From Hyphomicrobiales bacterium (GTDB taxonomy: Bacteria > Pseudomonadota > Alphaproteobacteria > Rhizobiales > Rhizobiaceae), in assembly GCA_002400845.2 (NCBI GenBank), contig NVRK02000021.1, forward strand, positions 1 to 34,088: a stretch of 34,088 nt of DNA, in the 5' to 3' direction. Positions 7,805-16,820 of this stretch are shown here, in pieces. The translations under genes were made by a program, and so were the position numbers. A model generated the notes under the pieces. That model did no database searches. It saw nothing but the letters and a program-made list of their open reading frames with translations, and was not told the origin of the DNA. Within the stretch, counting starts at the first letter, position 1. Each line of letters begins with the position of its first letter.

Positions 7805-8587
7805 TTATTTTGCAGTCCAACCCCCATCTATAGAAAGGTTGGTTCCTGTAATGCCTTTTGCAGCATCTGAGCACATATAGGCTACGGCCTCCGCTACATC
7901 TTCAGACTCTACAAATTCTTTGGTTGGTTGCGCGGCTAACAGTACATCGCGCTTTACTTCTTCTTGCGTAATACCGCGCGCTTTTGCTGTGTCAGGAATT
8001 TGTTTTGCAACCAGCGGCGTTAAAACATAGCCCGGTGAAATTGCATTGACAGTGATGCCATTTGTGGCGACTTCTAACGCCACTGTTTTTGTGATACCAG
8101 CAACGCCATGTTTTGCAGCAACATATGCAGACTTATAGGGTGAAGCCACAAGTGAATGGGCGCTGGCAATATTGATAATTCTACCCCAACCAGATTTTTT
8201 CATCGGGCTAATGACTGCTTTTATTGTATGGAATACAGAACTTAAATTAATCGCAATGATCGCGTCCCACTTATCAGTTGGAAACTCTTCTATGGGCGCT
8301 ACATATTGAATGCCCGCATTGTTGACCAAAATATCTACTGGACCAATGTCTCTATTTACAGTTTCAAACAGCTTTTCAATTTCTTGAGGCTTAGACATAT
8401 CGGTTGCAAAATAATGCGCTTGCTGTTTTGAGATTGAAGTCAGTTCAACAACCAATGCATCAATCTCTTTTTGGTCTCCAAATCCATTGATAATAACTCG
8501 ATGTCCAAGTTGGGCCATTTTTAGGGCTATTGCTTTACCAATTCCGCTAGTTGAACCTGTTATGAGTGCAATTTTAATTTTCTGCAT
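7805..8587 (-). CDS. bdhA: D-3-hydroxybutyrate dehydrogenase
   Basis: A 260-residue classical short-chain dehydrogenase that interconverts 3-hydroxybutyrate and acetoacetate with NAD in polyhydroxybutyrate turnover. The nucleotide motif TGSTSGIG is at 10-17, NNAG at 89-92, catalytic Ser142, Tyr155 and Lys159 (SAY-VAAK), and the family-typical SPGYVLTPLV, TGTNLSIDGGWTA end. The length and the IQYVAPIEEFP and PYKSAYVAAKHGV segments match bacterial BdhA closely. Transcribed alone, convergent with the importer operon. Confidence 0.9.
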   Translation of the reverse strand: MQKIKIALITGSTSGIGKAIALKMAQLGHRVIINGFGDQKEIDALVVELTSISKQQAHYFATDMSKPQEIEKLFETVNRDIGPVDILVNNAGIQYVAPIEEFPTDKWDAIIAINLSSVFHTIKAVISPMKKSGWGRIINIASAHSLVASPYKSAYVAAKHGVAGITKTVALEVATNGITVNAISPGYVLTPLVAKQIPDTAKARGITQEEVKRDVLLAAQPTKEFVESEDVAEAVAYMCSDAAKGITGTNLSIDGGWTAK

Positions 8588-8832
8588 TATTATACCAATT
8601 TTTTAGTGGACCCTTTAAGCAAACATCTTACAGCAACTAAAACTTTGCAATAGCTGTTTCTACTTAAGTAATTCTACGGGGTAAGCAATATTTCGGAATA
8701 CAAATTTCTGCGACACGAAACACCCTTTCCAAATTGAACAAATGGTACTAATGAGGTAGGCAATAATTCCATCAGGCAACTGTCAGCGATAAGACAAAAA
8801 GCCTAGAATACTGTCGATACGGAGACTATAAA

Positions 8833-9804
8833 ATGCGCACCAATTCCAATGCAAAAATTGTTACTGTTTTTGGCGGTTCTGGATTTGTTGGAAGGCATGT
8901 TGTTCGCGCATTGGCCAAGAATGGTTATAAAATTAAAGTCGCTGTACGTCGTCCAGACCTTACTGGCCACTTACAACCACTTGGTGATCTGGGACAGATA
9001 AAAGCAATTCAAGCAAATGTTCGCTATTACCAGTCAGTTCAAAGTGCTGTGCAAGGCAGTGACATAGTTATCAACTTAATTGGTACATTTAGTGTTGGTG
9101 GCAAAAACAATTGTGACGCTGTGAACGATTTTGGTGCACGCGCAATTGCTCAAGCGGCAAAAGATGTAAAAGCACGCTTCATTCATATCAGTTCACTAAG
9201 TGCAGATATTGATTCACAAGCTAATTACAGCCAGTCTAAAGCTGCTGGTGAAGAAGCTGTATTTGAAATCATCAAATCTGCGATCATCATGCGGCCTTCT
9301 GTTATATTTGGACAAGAAGATGCTTTCTTCAATCGCTTTGCAGCGATGTCGACTGTCTCACCATTCTTGCCTTTAATTGGTGGGGGCAAAACATTGTTCC
9401 AGCCTGTTTATGTAGGGGATGTTGCAGACGCGATTGTAAAAGCTGCTAATGGCGATTTAAAAACTGGGCGCATTTACGAACTTGGTGGCGCACGGGTTGC
9501 CAGTTTTCGTGAGTGCATGGAAACGATGCTTGAGACGATTGATCGTAAGCGCACTTTCATTCCTCTTCCTTGGTTCGTAGCAAATACAATTGCTAAACTT
9601 ACAGGTTGGTTGCCGGGCGCACCCATAACCAGCGATCAAGTAAAAGTATTACAAAGCGACAATGTTGTTTCGCAAGAAGCGATTAAGCAAAAACGCACCC
9701 TAGAAGGCATGGGCATTGAGCCTCGCCCTATGGAAAGCATTTTACCATCTTACTTAGTGCGCTTTCGTCCACAAGGCCAATTTACGCGCCAAGGTGAAAT
9801 GTAA
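8833..9804 (+). CDS. NDUFA9-like NAD(P)-binding protein (complex I-associated family)
   Basis: A 323-residue atypical short-chain dehydrogenase of the NDUFA9/NAD-dependent epimerase family. The Rossmann motif FGGSGFVGRHV is at 13-23, followed by RRPDL, a mid-segment LIGTFSVGG, and IIMRPSVIFGQEDAFFNRFA, typical of bacterial homologues of the mitochondrial complex I accessory subunit. The usual catalytic Tyr-Lys pair is not obvious, consistent with a non-enzymatic or assembly/quinone-related role in this family. ATG follows GGAG with good spacing. In many Rhizobiales this gene neighbours uppP, as it does here (convergent). Confidence 0.87.
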   Translation: MRTNSNAKIVTVFGGSGFVGRHVVRALAKNGYKIKVAVRRPDLTGHLQPLGDLGQIKAIQANVRYYQSVQSAVQGSDIVINLIGTFSVGGKNNCDAVNDFGARAIAQAAKDVKARFIHISSLSADIDSQANYSQSKAAGEEAVFEIIKSAIIMRPSVIFGQEDAFFNRFAAMSTVSPFLPLIGGGKTLFQPVYVGDVADAIVKAANGDLKTGRIYELGGARVASFRECMETMLETIDRKRTFIPLPWFVANTIAKLTGWLPGAPITSDQVKVLQSDNVVSQEAIKQKRTLEGMGIEPRPMESILPSYLVRFRPQGQFTRQGEM

Positions 9805-9870
9805 TTAGCAAGATATAAGAAACGCTTTAGTTGATTTAACTAAGCTGATCTTCACCGCTAACCTGCTGAC

Positions 9871-10695
9871 CTAACCTGCCGATAAAGTCGGCAGGCCGGG
9901 CACCCATCCATAAATCATTGCGAATAATAATAAGCCTAGCGCAATACGGTAAATAACGAATATCAAAAAACTTGTGCGCTTAACAATTGCCATTAGAGCG
10001 GCAATTGCGAATAATGCCGCCACAAATGTTAGCATCGCGGCATAAATTGCATCCATAGGAATAGTATCGCCTGCACTTATCACCTCTGCGGTTACCAATG
10101 CGCCTGCGCCAGCAATTGCTGGTATGCCAAGTAAAAATGAGAACCTTGCAGCCTCTGGGCGTTCAAATCCTAAATAACGCGCAGCAGTCATAGTTATGCC
10201 AGAGCGGCTTGTGCCAGGAATTAGTGCTATTGCTTGGGCCAAACCAATGACCAAAGCTGGCTTTAAGGTCATATCTTCCATCATTTTAACCCGAGCTCCA
10301 AATGTATCCATCACATACATAAGAACACCAAATATAATCGCAGTTGAAGCAATGACATGTGGAGTGCGAAGATTGACACCAGAACTTTTAAGCAGAAGTC
10401 CTGCCGCAACTGCTGGAATTGTTCCTAGCAATATATACATGGCCATGCGTGAATTATCATTCATGCGTAAGCGCAAGAGATCTATTCCGCCTAACACCAA
10501 TTTCCAAACATCTTTCCAAAAATATACAATAACCGCAAATAACGACCCTACATGCACCATTACGTCTGTTACTTGCCCCTGATCTTGCCAGCCTGTAAAT
10601 ACTGGCACTAGCGCCAAGTGTCCCGAAGATGATATTGGCAGAAACTCTGTAATGCCTTGGACGATTGCAAGCACAATAATTTGCTCGATTGTCAT
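9871..10695 (-). CDS. uppP: Undecaprenyl-diphosphatase UppP (BacA)
   Basis: A 274-residue polytopic membrane enzyme that dephosphorylates undecaprenyl diphosphate and so recycles the carrier lipid for peptidoglycan and other envelope polymers. Signature GITEFLPISSSGHL (14-27) holds the conserved Glu and Ser residues; the second signature PGTSRSGITM is in the middle. About eight hydrophobic helices; length is typical of the family. The last codons form a CCTGCCGA/TCGGCAGG hairpin (9875-9882 with 9888-9895) without a T-run. Confidence 0.95.
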   Translation of the reverse strand: MTIEQIIVLAIVQGITEFLPISSSGHLALVPVFTGWQDQGQVTDVMVHVGSLFAVIVYFWKDVWKLVLGGIDLLRLRMNDNSRMAMYILLGTIPAVAAGLLLKSSGVNLRTPHVIASTAIIFGVLMYVMDTFGARVKMMEDMTLKPALVIGLAQAIALIPGTSRSGITMTAARYLGFERPEAARFSFLLGIPAIAGAGALVTAEVISAGDTIPMDAIYAAMLTFVAALFAIAALMAIVKRTSFLIFVIYRIALGLLLFAMIYGWVPGLPTLSAG

Positions 10696-10895
10696 AAAAT
10701 GAACGCCTTTAAATTATTTATCCCAATAAACCCTAATGGTTGATTGCTTTTGTAGTATCAAGGCCTACTGATTTTCATAGGTTCTACTTGCGGCGAATCA
10801 ACCACCCATTTATACCGAATTACGTAAATAATTCACCAGTCAGTTAGTGACTATCTATATATCCATGTTTTACCAAGTTTATTTTTAGGAATTTT

Positions 10896-11588
10896 ATGCT
10901 GAAACTTTACCACCATCCAATGTCAGCACCATCGCGTTACGTACGATTGCTTCTTGCAGAGTATGAGCAGTCGGCTGAGTTTACTGAGGAAAAACCGTGG
11001 GAAAGACGCCCTGAGTTCATGCAATTTAACGCCGCTGGCACTCTTCCAGTTTTAATTGACAACAATGAAACTCCAATTTGTGGCGGTGTGGTTATTGGTG
11101 AATATTTAGACGAAACATGTGGCGCTATGATGCGTGAAAAACGCTTAATGCCAGAAACAAATAAACAACGCGCAGAAGTTAGAAGGCTTGTGGAATGGTA
11201 TCTTATTAAATTCGAAGATGAAGTTGGTCGCTATTTAACGCATGAGCGCATTTTCAAATTACTCATGAAACCTGAGGACGGTGGTGGTGCGCCAGATTCT
11301 TCTGTTATTCGCGCGGCTAAGGCCAATTTTAAACATCATTTTAAATACACTGCTTGGCTTGCAGCTTCGCGCAATTGGCTTGCAGGTGATAAGATTAGCC
11401 ATGCAGACATTGCGGCGGCGGCGGCCTTTTCAATTCTTGATTATTTAGGTGAAATTTCTTGGGACGATGAACCAGCGGCCAAAGAATGGTATGCGCGCGT
11501 TAAATCTCGCCCTTCGTTTCGACCATTATTACAAGATAAATTAGCGATGCTGCCTCCAGCCTCACACTATATTGATTTAGATTTTTAA
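10896..11588 (+). CDS. fzlA: GST-fold cell-division protein, probable FzlA
   Basis: A 230-residue protein with an N-terminal thioredoxin-like GST domain (LYHHPMSAPSRYVRLLLAEY; cis-Pro segment AAGTLPVLID) and an all-helical C-terminal domain. Length, the start MLKLYHHPMSAPSRY and the acidic-aromatic tail HYIDLDF fit FzlA, the alphaproteobacterial GST-like protein that binds FtsZ filaments and acts on septal wall synthesis through its C-terminal tail. Neighbours uppP and queG fit the arrangement I recall from Rhizobiales. If it is not FzlA, it is an ordinary glutathione transferase; the tail argues against this. Confidence 0.78.
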   Translation: MLKLYHHPMSAPSRYVRLLLAEYEQSAEFTEEKPWERRPEFMQFNAAGTLPVLIDNNETPICGGVVIGEYLDETCGAMMREKRLMPETNKQRAEVRRLVEWYLIKFEDEVGRYLTHERIFKLLMKPEDGGGAPDSSVIRAAKANFKHHFKYTAWLAASRNWLAGDKISHADIAAAAAFSILDYLGEISWDDEPAAKEWYARVKSRPSFRPLLQDKLAMLPPASHYIDLDF

Positions 11589-11603
11589 TTTATAGTTTTG
11601 GCG

Positions 11604-12722
11604 ATGGCTAAATCACCCAAACCAGAAATTATCGATCTGTCAAAAAGTCTTGGTTTTGACGTGTGTCGATTTACCAGCGCCTCGCTAGAAGCTGAAACAG
11701 GTAGCCACTTAAAAGATTTTGTCGCCCTAGAACGCCATGGCGAAATGGCATGGTTAGCAAATACGATTGATCGTCGCCACACCCCTACCGCGATGTGGGA
11801 AGACGCCAAAAGTGCAATAGTGTTGGGTATGAATTATGGCCCCGATAGCGATCCGCTAGAAATATTAAATCATAAAGACAAAGCGGCTATTTCTGTTTAC
11901 GCGCAAAACCGTGATTATCACGATATTATAAAAGGTCGCCTTAAACAAATTGCTCAGCGCCTTGCCTCACGTTTTGATGCAAAGGTAAAAGTGTTTGTTG
12001 ATACCGCCCCCCTGATGGAAAAGCCCCTTGCGGCAAAAGCTGGTTTGGGCTGGCAAGGCAAACACACAAATTTGGTATCGCGCGAACATGGCTCATGGCT
12101 ATTTTTGGGAGTTATTCTAACCGACCAAATTATTGAACCTGATGCACCTGAAATCGATCATTGCGGTTCGTGCTCTTCTTGTTTGGATATTTGCCCAACC
12201 AATGCCTTTCCAGCGCCATACCAAATTGATGCTAGGCGTTGCATTTCTTATTTAACAATTGAGTACGATGGTATTATTCCGCTAGAATTTCGTGAACCAA
12301 TTGGCAATAGAATTTATGGCTGTGATGATTGTTTGGCGGTTTGCCCGTGGAATAAGTTTGCTCAAACAGCACATGAAGCAAAGCTAAAACCAAGAGATGA
12401 TTTAAAAGCGCCTTTATTAAAAGAGTTGCTAGCGTTAGATGACGCCAGCTTTAGAAAACACTTTTCTGGCTCACCCATAAAGCGCATTGGACGCAATAAG
12501 TTTATACGTAATGTTTTGATCGCGGCAGGCAACAGCTTTGATAATTCACTGATTGATTCGGTTTCGAAACATTTATCGGACGAAAATGAAGTGGTGCGAG
12601 CAAGTTCTATTTGGGCGCTCTCTCGCTTGTTAAGTGCTCATGATTTTAATTCAGCAAAAGACATTCATTTTGCTAATGAGCAAAATATAGACGTTCAAGC
12701 CGAGTGGCGAATGGCTAAATAA
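11604..12722 (+). CDS. queG: Epoxyqueuosine reductase QueG
   Basis: A 372-residue cobalamin- and 4Fe-4S-dependent enzyme that performs the last step of queuosine synthesis in tRNA (Asp, Asn, His, Tyr). Two ferredoxin-type clusters are visible: HCGSCSSCLDICP (Cys187, 190, 193, 197) and GCDDCLAVCP (Cys240, 243, 247), plus Cys213. The conserved VDTAPLMEK (Asp133) and AGLGWQGKHTN lie upstream. A HEAT-like C-terminal end (RASSIWALSRLL) completes the usual form. The ATG at 11604 is preferred over a TTG two codons earlier. It begins 15 nt after fzlA, so probably co-transcribed. Confidence 0.95.
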   Translation: MAKSPKPEIIDLSKSLGFDVCRFTSASLEAETGSHLKDFVALERHGEMAWLANTIDRRHTPTAMWEDAKSAIVLGMNYGPDSDPLEILNHKDKAAISVYAQNRDYHDIIKGRLKQIAQRLASRFDAKVKVFVDTAPLMEKPLAAKAGLGWQGKHTNLVSREHGSWLFLGVILTDQIIEPDAPEIDHCGSCSSCLDICPTNAFPAPYQIDARRCISYLTIEYDGIIPLEFREPIGNRIYGCDDCLAVCPWNKFAQTAHEAKLKPRDDLKAPLLKELLALDDASFRKHFSGSPIKRIGRNKFIRNVLIAAGNSFDNSLIDSVSKHLSDENEVVRASSIWALSRLLSAHDFNSAKDIHFANEQNIDVQAEWRMAK

Positions 12723-12740
12723 TAGGACACTTAAAAGCAG

Positions 12741-13613
12741 ATGCGTAATTTATTTATTTTCGGATATGGTTTTTCTTCAACGGCAATAGCAGCTGCCTGT
12801 AAGGATCAATTCGACCAGATTATTGGCACGACACGCAATGCTGAAAGCTTTTCTAAGCTGGTAGCTGACGCCCTTACGCCTGCGCTTTTTGATGGTGAGA
12901 AATTAACACAACAAACACAAGAGCACCTAAACACTGCGAGCCATATTTTGATATCCATTTCGCCTAACGAAAACGGCGACCGTGTTTTAAATACTTGTCG
13001 TAGCGCATTGGCTAAAAACAAAAACCTCAAATGGATTGGCTACCTTTCGACCGTTGGTGTCTACGGCAATCATGAAGGCGCATGGGTAGATGAAACGAGT
13101 GAATGTCGTCCCGTTTCCAAACGTTCTGTTGAACGGGTTGCGGCTGAAAATGCATGGCAAAAATTTTCAACTGAAAACAATATTTCCTTAGCAATTTTTC
13201 GTCTTTCAGGAATTTATGGCCCGGGACGAAATGCTTTTATGAACATAGAAAAAGGCATCGCGCGACGTCTTATTAAAAAAGATCAAGTGTTTAATCGTAT
13301 TCACCGTGAAGACATTGGCGAGGCAGTTTGCTGCGCAATTAAAATTACTGCCTCTGGTATATTCAACATTACCGATGATGAACCAGCGCCACCGCAAGAT
13401 GTTGTGACCCTTGCCCATGAGCTAATAGGCAAAACGCCACCAGTGGAAATTGATTTTAAAACCGCAGATCTAACGCCAATGGCGCGTAGTTTTTATGGAG
13501 AGAACAAAAGGGTTTCCAATACTAAATCAAAAACCGTATTGGGCATGGTTTATAAATGGCCAAATTATCGCGTGAGCTTAAAACGCATGTTTGACGACGC
13601 TAGCTATAAGTAG
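12741..13613 (+). CDS. SDR-family NAD(P)-binding protein (YeeZ-like)
   Basis: A 290-residue Rossmann protein of the extended/atypical SDR or NAD-dependent epimerase type. It starts LFIFGYGFSSTAIA (nucleotide loop GYGFSS instead of the common GxxGxxG). It has a strand IGYLSTVGVYG with the Ser/Thr-Tyr region, and IFRLSGIYGPGRNAF as in nucleoside-sugar epimerase relatives. It follows queG by 18 nt in the same direction, so the two are probably co-transcribed. The substrate is unknown; the YeeZ-type label reflects general resemblance only. Confidence 0.78.
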   Translation: MRNLFIFGYGFSSTAIAAACKDQFDQIIGTTRNAESFSKLVADALTPALFDGEKLTQQTQEHLNTASHILISISPNENGDRVLNTCRSALAKNKNLKWIGYLSTVGVYGNHEGAWVDETSECRPVSKRSVERVAAENAWQKFSTENNISLAIFRLSGIYGPGRNAFMNIEKGIARRLIKKDQVFNRIHREDIGEAVCCAIKITASGIFNITDDEPAPPQDVVTLAHELIGKTPPVEIDFKTADLTPMARSFYGENKRVSNTKSKTVLGMVYKWPNYRVSLKRMFDDASYK

Positions 13614-13730
13614 GCTCTTAAATTTTTTGCCAAAATGTGGTTAGCGAACCGCTTTCATTTTCATTAAAATTTGCACGTCCGATTTAGTAAACTCAACACA
13701 GAAAACTGATATATTGCAATTATAGGTAGC

Positions 13731-13755
13731 GCTAAAACTGGCTTTAAGTTTTAGC
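13731..13755 (+). other. Perfect hairpin in the leader of the 13799 gene
   Basis: GCTAAAACT (13731-13739) and AGTTTTAGC (13747-13755) pair perfectly around a 7-nt loop, 43 nt before the start codon. No T-run follows, so this is more likely an operator or leader structure than a terminator. Confidence 0.5.
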
Positions 13756-13798
13756 AACAAACTGGAGTACGCACTAAACCTATTGATTGGAGGTTTTC

Positions 13799-14119
13799 AT
13801 GAAATTGAACGAATATGTTAAACGCACCCTGTTAGAAATTACCAACGGCGTTGCAGAAGCCCAAAAAGAAGCGCTGTTATACATTGCGCCAGACCATGCA
13901 AATAGCGGCAAGGCTATTCCTGCGCAGCATGTAAAATTTGATATGGTTTTACAAATCTCAAAAGAAAATGAGGGAGAGCTGCATGTGGTTTCTAAGCACA
14001 ATAGCAAAAACGGTTCACCGCCTGAAGAATTGAATAGGCTTACCTTTAGAGTGCCTGTTTATTTTCAAGCACCAACCAAGAAGAATGACAGCCACTTCTT
14101 ACATTCTAAGCACGACTAG
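13799..14119 (+). CDS. Small soluble protein, function unknown
   Basis: A 106-residue protein starting at the ATG at 13799, which is preceded by an excellent ribosome-binding site (GGAGG at 13789-13793); the open frame extends four codons upstream from a TTG. No signal peptide or membrane helix. N-terminal part: EYVKRTLLEITNGVAEAQKEA; C-terminal part: RLTFRVPVYFQAPTK, an alternating strand-like end. The arrangement, an N-terminal helix leading to GVxxAQ then a beta-rich half, resembles small conserved proteins of unknown function. It has its own upstream gap and hairpin, and seems to be monocistronic. Confidence 0.7.
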   Translation: MKLNEYVKRTLLEITNGVAEAQKEALLYIAPDHANSGKAIPAQHVKFDMVLQISKENEGELHVVSKHNSKNGSPPEELNRLTFRVPVYFQAPTKKNDSHFLHSKHD

Positions 14120-14165
14120 TTCTGTTATGTTTTAAATAAACATGCACATGCTTATTAGGTTCTAG

Positions 14166-14203
14166 TCTTGCGCATCACTCGCAAGATCGCTCTACGTGCG
14201 ATT
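14166..14203 (+). repeat. Hairpin repeat, copy 1
   Basis: A 38-nt unit made of two adjacent small palindromes: CTTGCG...CGCAAG and ATCGC...GCGAT. It matches copy 2 at 37 of 38 positions, with copy starts 56 nt apart. It looks like a REP-type intergenic element. Confidence 0.75.
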
Positions 14204-14221
14204 ACTCTTTAGTGATTCAAA

Positions 14222-14259
14222 TCTTGCGCATCACTCGCAAGCTCGCTCTACGTGCGATT
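14222..14259 (+). repeat. Hairpin repeat, copy 2
   Basis: Second copy of the 38-nt two-hairpin unit; one substitution (A to C) shortens the second stem to TCGC/GCGA. Only two close copies and no regular spacer series, so this is not a CRISPR array. Confidence 0.75.
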
Positions 14260-14304
14260 TAAACTATAATTGCGCAGACTTTAGAGGCTACGCAGTAATT
14301 CAAT

Positions 14305-14436
14305 TTAGTTCGCTAATATCAATACAAAGCCAAGAGACAAAACACACAATACTAGAGAAATGCCTAGCACTTTGCGCATATTCTTGTTTGGGCTGGTGTT
14401 GCCAGCACGTGCGTTCTCTTTTTTAATGACAATCAT
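14305..14436 (-). CDS. 43-residue single-helix membrane protein
   Basis: A short gene read directly. The ATG at 14436 has AGGAG (14448-14444) 7 nt upstream. The protein has a polar, basic N-terminal half (MIVIKKENARAGNTSPNKNM) and a hydrophobic helix (VLGISLVLCVLSLGFVLILA) ending AN. The good ribosome-binding site together with a clean soluble-then-membrane layout makes it a believable small membrane protein with the C-terminus in or across the membrane. No family is recognised. It lies in the gap between the 13799 gene and lepA, on the same strand as lepA, amid the hairpin repeats. Confidence 0.62.
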   Translation of the reverse strand: MIVIKKENARAGNTSPNKNMRKVLGISLVLCVLSLGFVLILAN

Positions 14437-14528
14437 ATTACTACTCCTGTCTTGCGTTAATTCAAGACCATAGCAGATTTAGCCATTTTTGTATAATCAA
14501 GTGAAATCACATAATTGTTTGTTCAAAT

Positions 14529-14562
14529 ATTGCGCATAACCCGCATGCTCTCTACGTGCGAT
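14529..14562 (+). repeat. Hairpin repeat, diverged copy 3
   Basis: ATTGCGCATAACCCGCATGC then TCTCTACGTGCGAT: keeps TTGCGCAT and CTCTACGTGCGAT of copies 1 and 2 but the first stem is damaged. It places three related units within 400 nt, around the small gene at 14305-14436. Confidence 0.6.
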
Positions 14563-14581
14563 ATTATGGACTGATAATTAG

Positions 14582-16405
14582 TTATTCATCGCCCATTTTA
14601 AGGGCTTTAATAAATGCTTCTTGCGGAATTTGCACGCTGCCGAATTGGCGCATTTTTTTCTTACCTTTTTTCTGCTTATCCAAAAGTTTGCGCTTACGAG
14701 ATGCGTCACCGCCATAACATTTAGCGGTTACATCTTTACGCATTGCAGAAATGGTTTCGCGTGCAATAACCTTGCCGCCAATGGCCGCTTGAATAGGAAT
14801 TTTAAACAAGTGACGCGGAATAAGGTCTTTTAGCTTTTCACACATAACGCGCCCGCGCCCTTCGGCAACCGAGCGGTGAACCATCATAGATAAAGCATCC
14901 ACTGGCTCTTCGTTAACCAAAATGCCCATCTTCACCAAATCGCCAACACGGTGTTCGTGCAATTGATAATCAAATGAAGCATAGCCTTTTGAAATAGATT
15001 TCAAGCGGTCGTAAAAATCAAATACAACTTCGTTGAGCGGCAATTCATAAATTACCATTGCGCGTTTACCCACATAGGTAAGTTCTGTTTGAACACCGCG
15101 TCTGTCTTGGCAAAGTTTCAAAATCGCGCCCAAATGTTCGTCAGGTGTTAAAATTGTTGCTTTGATCCAAGGCTCATGAATTTCCTTAATCATTGTTACA
15201 TCTGGCATATCGACAGGATTGTGCATTTCTTGCATGTCGCCATTGTTCATATGCATTTCGTACACAACAGAAGGCGCTGTAGCGATAAGATCTAAATCAA
15301 ATTCACGCTCTAAGCGTTCTTGAATAATCTCTAAGTGTAGCAGTCCTAAGAAACCACATCTAAACCCGAAACCAAGCGCGGCAGATGTTTCCATTTCAAA
15401 TGAGAAACTCGCATCGTTTAGTCTAAGCTTGCCCATTGCAGAGCGTAAATCTTCAAAGTCTGCAGCATCCACTGGGAACAGGCCACAAAATACAACAGGT
15501 TGAGCAGGTTTAAACCCTGGGAGCGCCTGCGCCGTTTGGCGTTTGTCTTCGGTAATTGTATCACCCACGCGCGTATCGGCGACCTCTTTAATAGAAGCAG
15601 TAATAAAACCAATTTCGCCGGGGCGCAAATCATCTACAACATTCATTTTCGGCGTAATCACACCCACACGGTCGATTGGATATTTAACATCGGCGCCCAT
15701 CATGCGAATGGTCATGCCTTTTTTCATCACACCATCGATGACGCGCACAAGTACGATAACGCCCAAATACGCATCGTACCAACTGTCAACCAACAGTGCT
15801 TTTAAGGGCGCATCGGGATCGCCTTCTTTTGGCGGTGGTAATTGCTTAACAATGGCTTCCAGCACATCTGGAATACCCAAACCTGTTTTTGCCGAAATTT
15901 CTACAGCATGTTCTGTATCAAGACCGATTACTTCTTCGATCTGCGCCTTGATGCGTTCAGGTTCAGCGGCTGGTAAATCGATTTTGTTCAAAACCGTAAC
16001 GATCTCATGGTCGTTATCAATTGCTTGATACACGTTGGCCAAAGTTTGCGCTTCAACACCTTGCGAAGCATCAACCACCAATAGCGAACCTTCGCACGCA
16101 GATAATGAACGAGATACTTCATAGGCAAAATCTACATGGCCTGGTGTGTCGATTAGGTTCAGCACATAATCTTCGCCATTATTTGCTTTATAATCTAGGC
16201 GAACGGTGTTGGCTTTAATCGTAATGCCGCGTTCTTGCTCAATATCCATTGCATCAAGAACTTGCGCGCTCATTTCGCGCTCGGTCAAGCCATTGCACGC
16301 CTGAATTAGGCGATCTGCAAGTGTGGATTTTCCGTGATCTATATGCGCTACAATGGAGAAGTTACGAATATTTTTAAGGCCGGGGTATTTTTTATCTGTG
16401 CTCAT
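14582..16405 (-). CDS. lepA: Elongation factor 4 (LepA)
   Basis: A 607-residue translational GTPase that back-translocates or remodels ribosomes. G1 is [10 protein letters not shown]3 DTPGHVDF, G4 NKIDLP; the LepA-specific C-terminus ([38 protein letters not shown]) is complete. Start: the ATG at 16405 ([25 protein letters not shown]) is used, as LepA proteins normally begin 10-20 residues before G1; a TTG six codons upstream is unlikely. Monocistronic on the minus strand. Confidence 0.97.
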   Translation of the reverse strand: MSTDKKYPGLKNIRNFSIVAHIDHGKSTLADRLIQACNGLTEREMSAQVLDAMDIEQERGITIKANTVRLDYKANNGEDYVLNLIDTPGHVDFAYEVSRSLSACEGSLLVVDASQGVEAQTLANVYQAIDNDHEIVTVLNKIDLPAAEPERIKAQIEEVIGLDTEHAVEISAKTGLGIPDVLEAIVKQLPPPKEGDPDAPLKALLVDSWYDAYLGVIVLVRVIDGVMKKGMTIRMMGADVKYPIDRVGVITPKMNVVDDLRPGEIGFITASIKEVADTRVGDTITEDKRQTAQALPGFKPAQPVVFCGLFPVDAADFEDLRSAMGKLRLNDASFSFEMETSAALGFGFRCGFLGLLHLEIIQERLEREFDLDLIATAPSVVYEMHMNNGDMQEMHNPVDMPDVTMIKEIHEPWIKATILTPDEHLGAILKLCQDRRGVQTELTYVGKRAMVIYELPLNEVVFDFYDRLKSISKGYASFDYQLHEHRVGDLVKMGILVNEEPVDALSMMVHRSVAEGRGRVMCEKLKDLIPRHLFKIPIQAAIGGKVIARETISAMRKDVTAKCYGGDASRKRKLLDKQKKGKKKMRQFGSVQIPQEAFIKALKMGDE

Positions 16406-16505
16406 AAGGCGCGTATATAGCAATGTGGTAGCTGTGAATACAAATTTTAATAAAATTTGAAAACAAAATTAGACAAGAACATTTTGCGAGTAGAAATAAA
16501 TGTTG

Positions 16506-16796
16506 TTACGCCAAAATTGCAACCTGATAGCTAGTGAATGCTTTGTCGCGTGCTTTGATAATAGACTTATATTCGTCACTGGCAAAAAGCACTTCAATTA
16601 CCTCAATGTTTGGATATTCTAAAATCATAACATATTGCGGAATAGACGCGCCATGAATGACTTTTTTAGTCTCATAGCGTTCAAGCAATTTTGCACCAGC
16701 GGCTTCTGTCAGCGGCCCAGCAACCGCCAGATATTCCTCTAATGCTTCTGGCTCATTTGCGTTTAATGTCGTCATTGCGATTAATTTTACAGACAT
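16506..16796 (-). CDS. DUF1330 family protein
   Basis: A 96-residue dimeric alpha-beta-barrel (ferredoxin-like) protein. Features: an early KLIAMTTLNANEPEALEEYLA segment, central AGAKLLERYE, then VMILEYPNIEVIEVLFASDEYKSIIKARDKAF, which is the classic DUF1330 layout (Y-x-x-L-x-x-R-x-K/A helix at the end). The biochemical function of the family is unsettled. It lies 24 nt after the methyltransferase gene and reads the same way, with AGAGAGA ahead of the ATG, so both form an operon facing away from the LysR regulator at 17546. Confidence 0.85.
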   Translation of the reverse strand: MSVKLIAMTTLNANEPEALEEYLAVAGPLTEAAGAKLLERYETKKVIHGASIPQYVMILEYPNIEVIEVLFASDEYKSIIKARDKAFTSYQVAILA

Positions 16797-16820
16797 TATT
16801 TTCTCTCTTAATATATTTAT

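Noticed and set aside
14196-14426. Plus-strand 76-residue frame
   Set aside because: Overlaps the repeat and the better supported minus-strand small gene, and has no ribosome-binding site.
14166-14562. Repeats resembling a CRISPR array
   Set aside because: Only two near-identical units and one diverged one, internally palindromic, irregular spacing, no cas genes.
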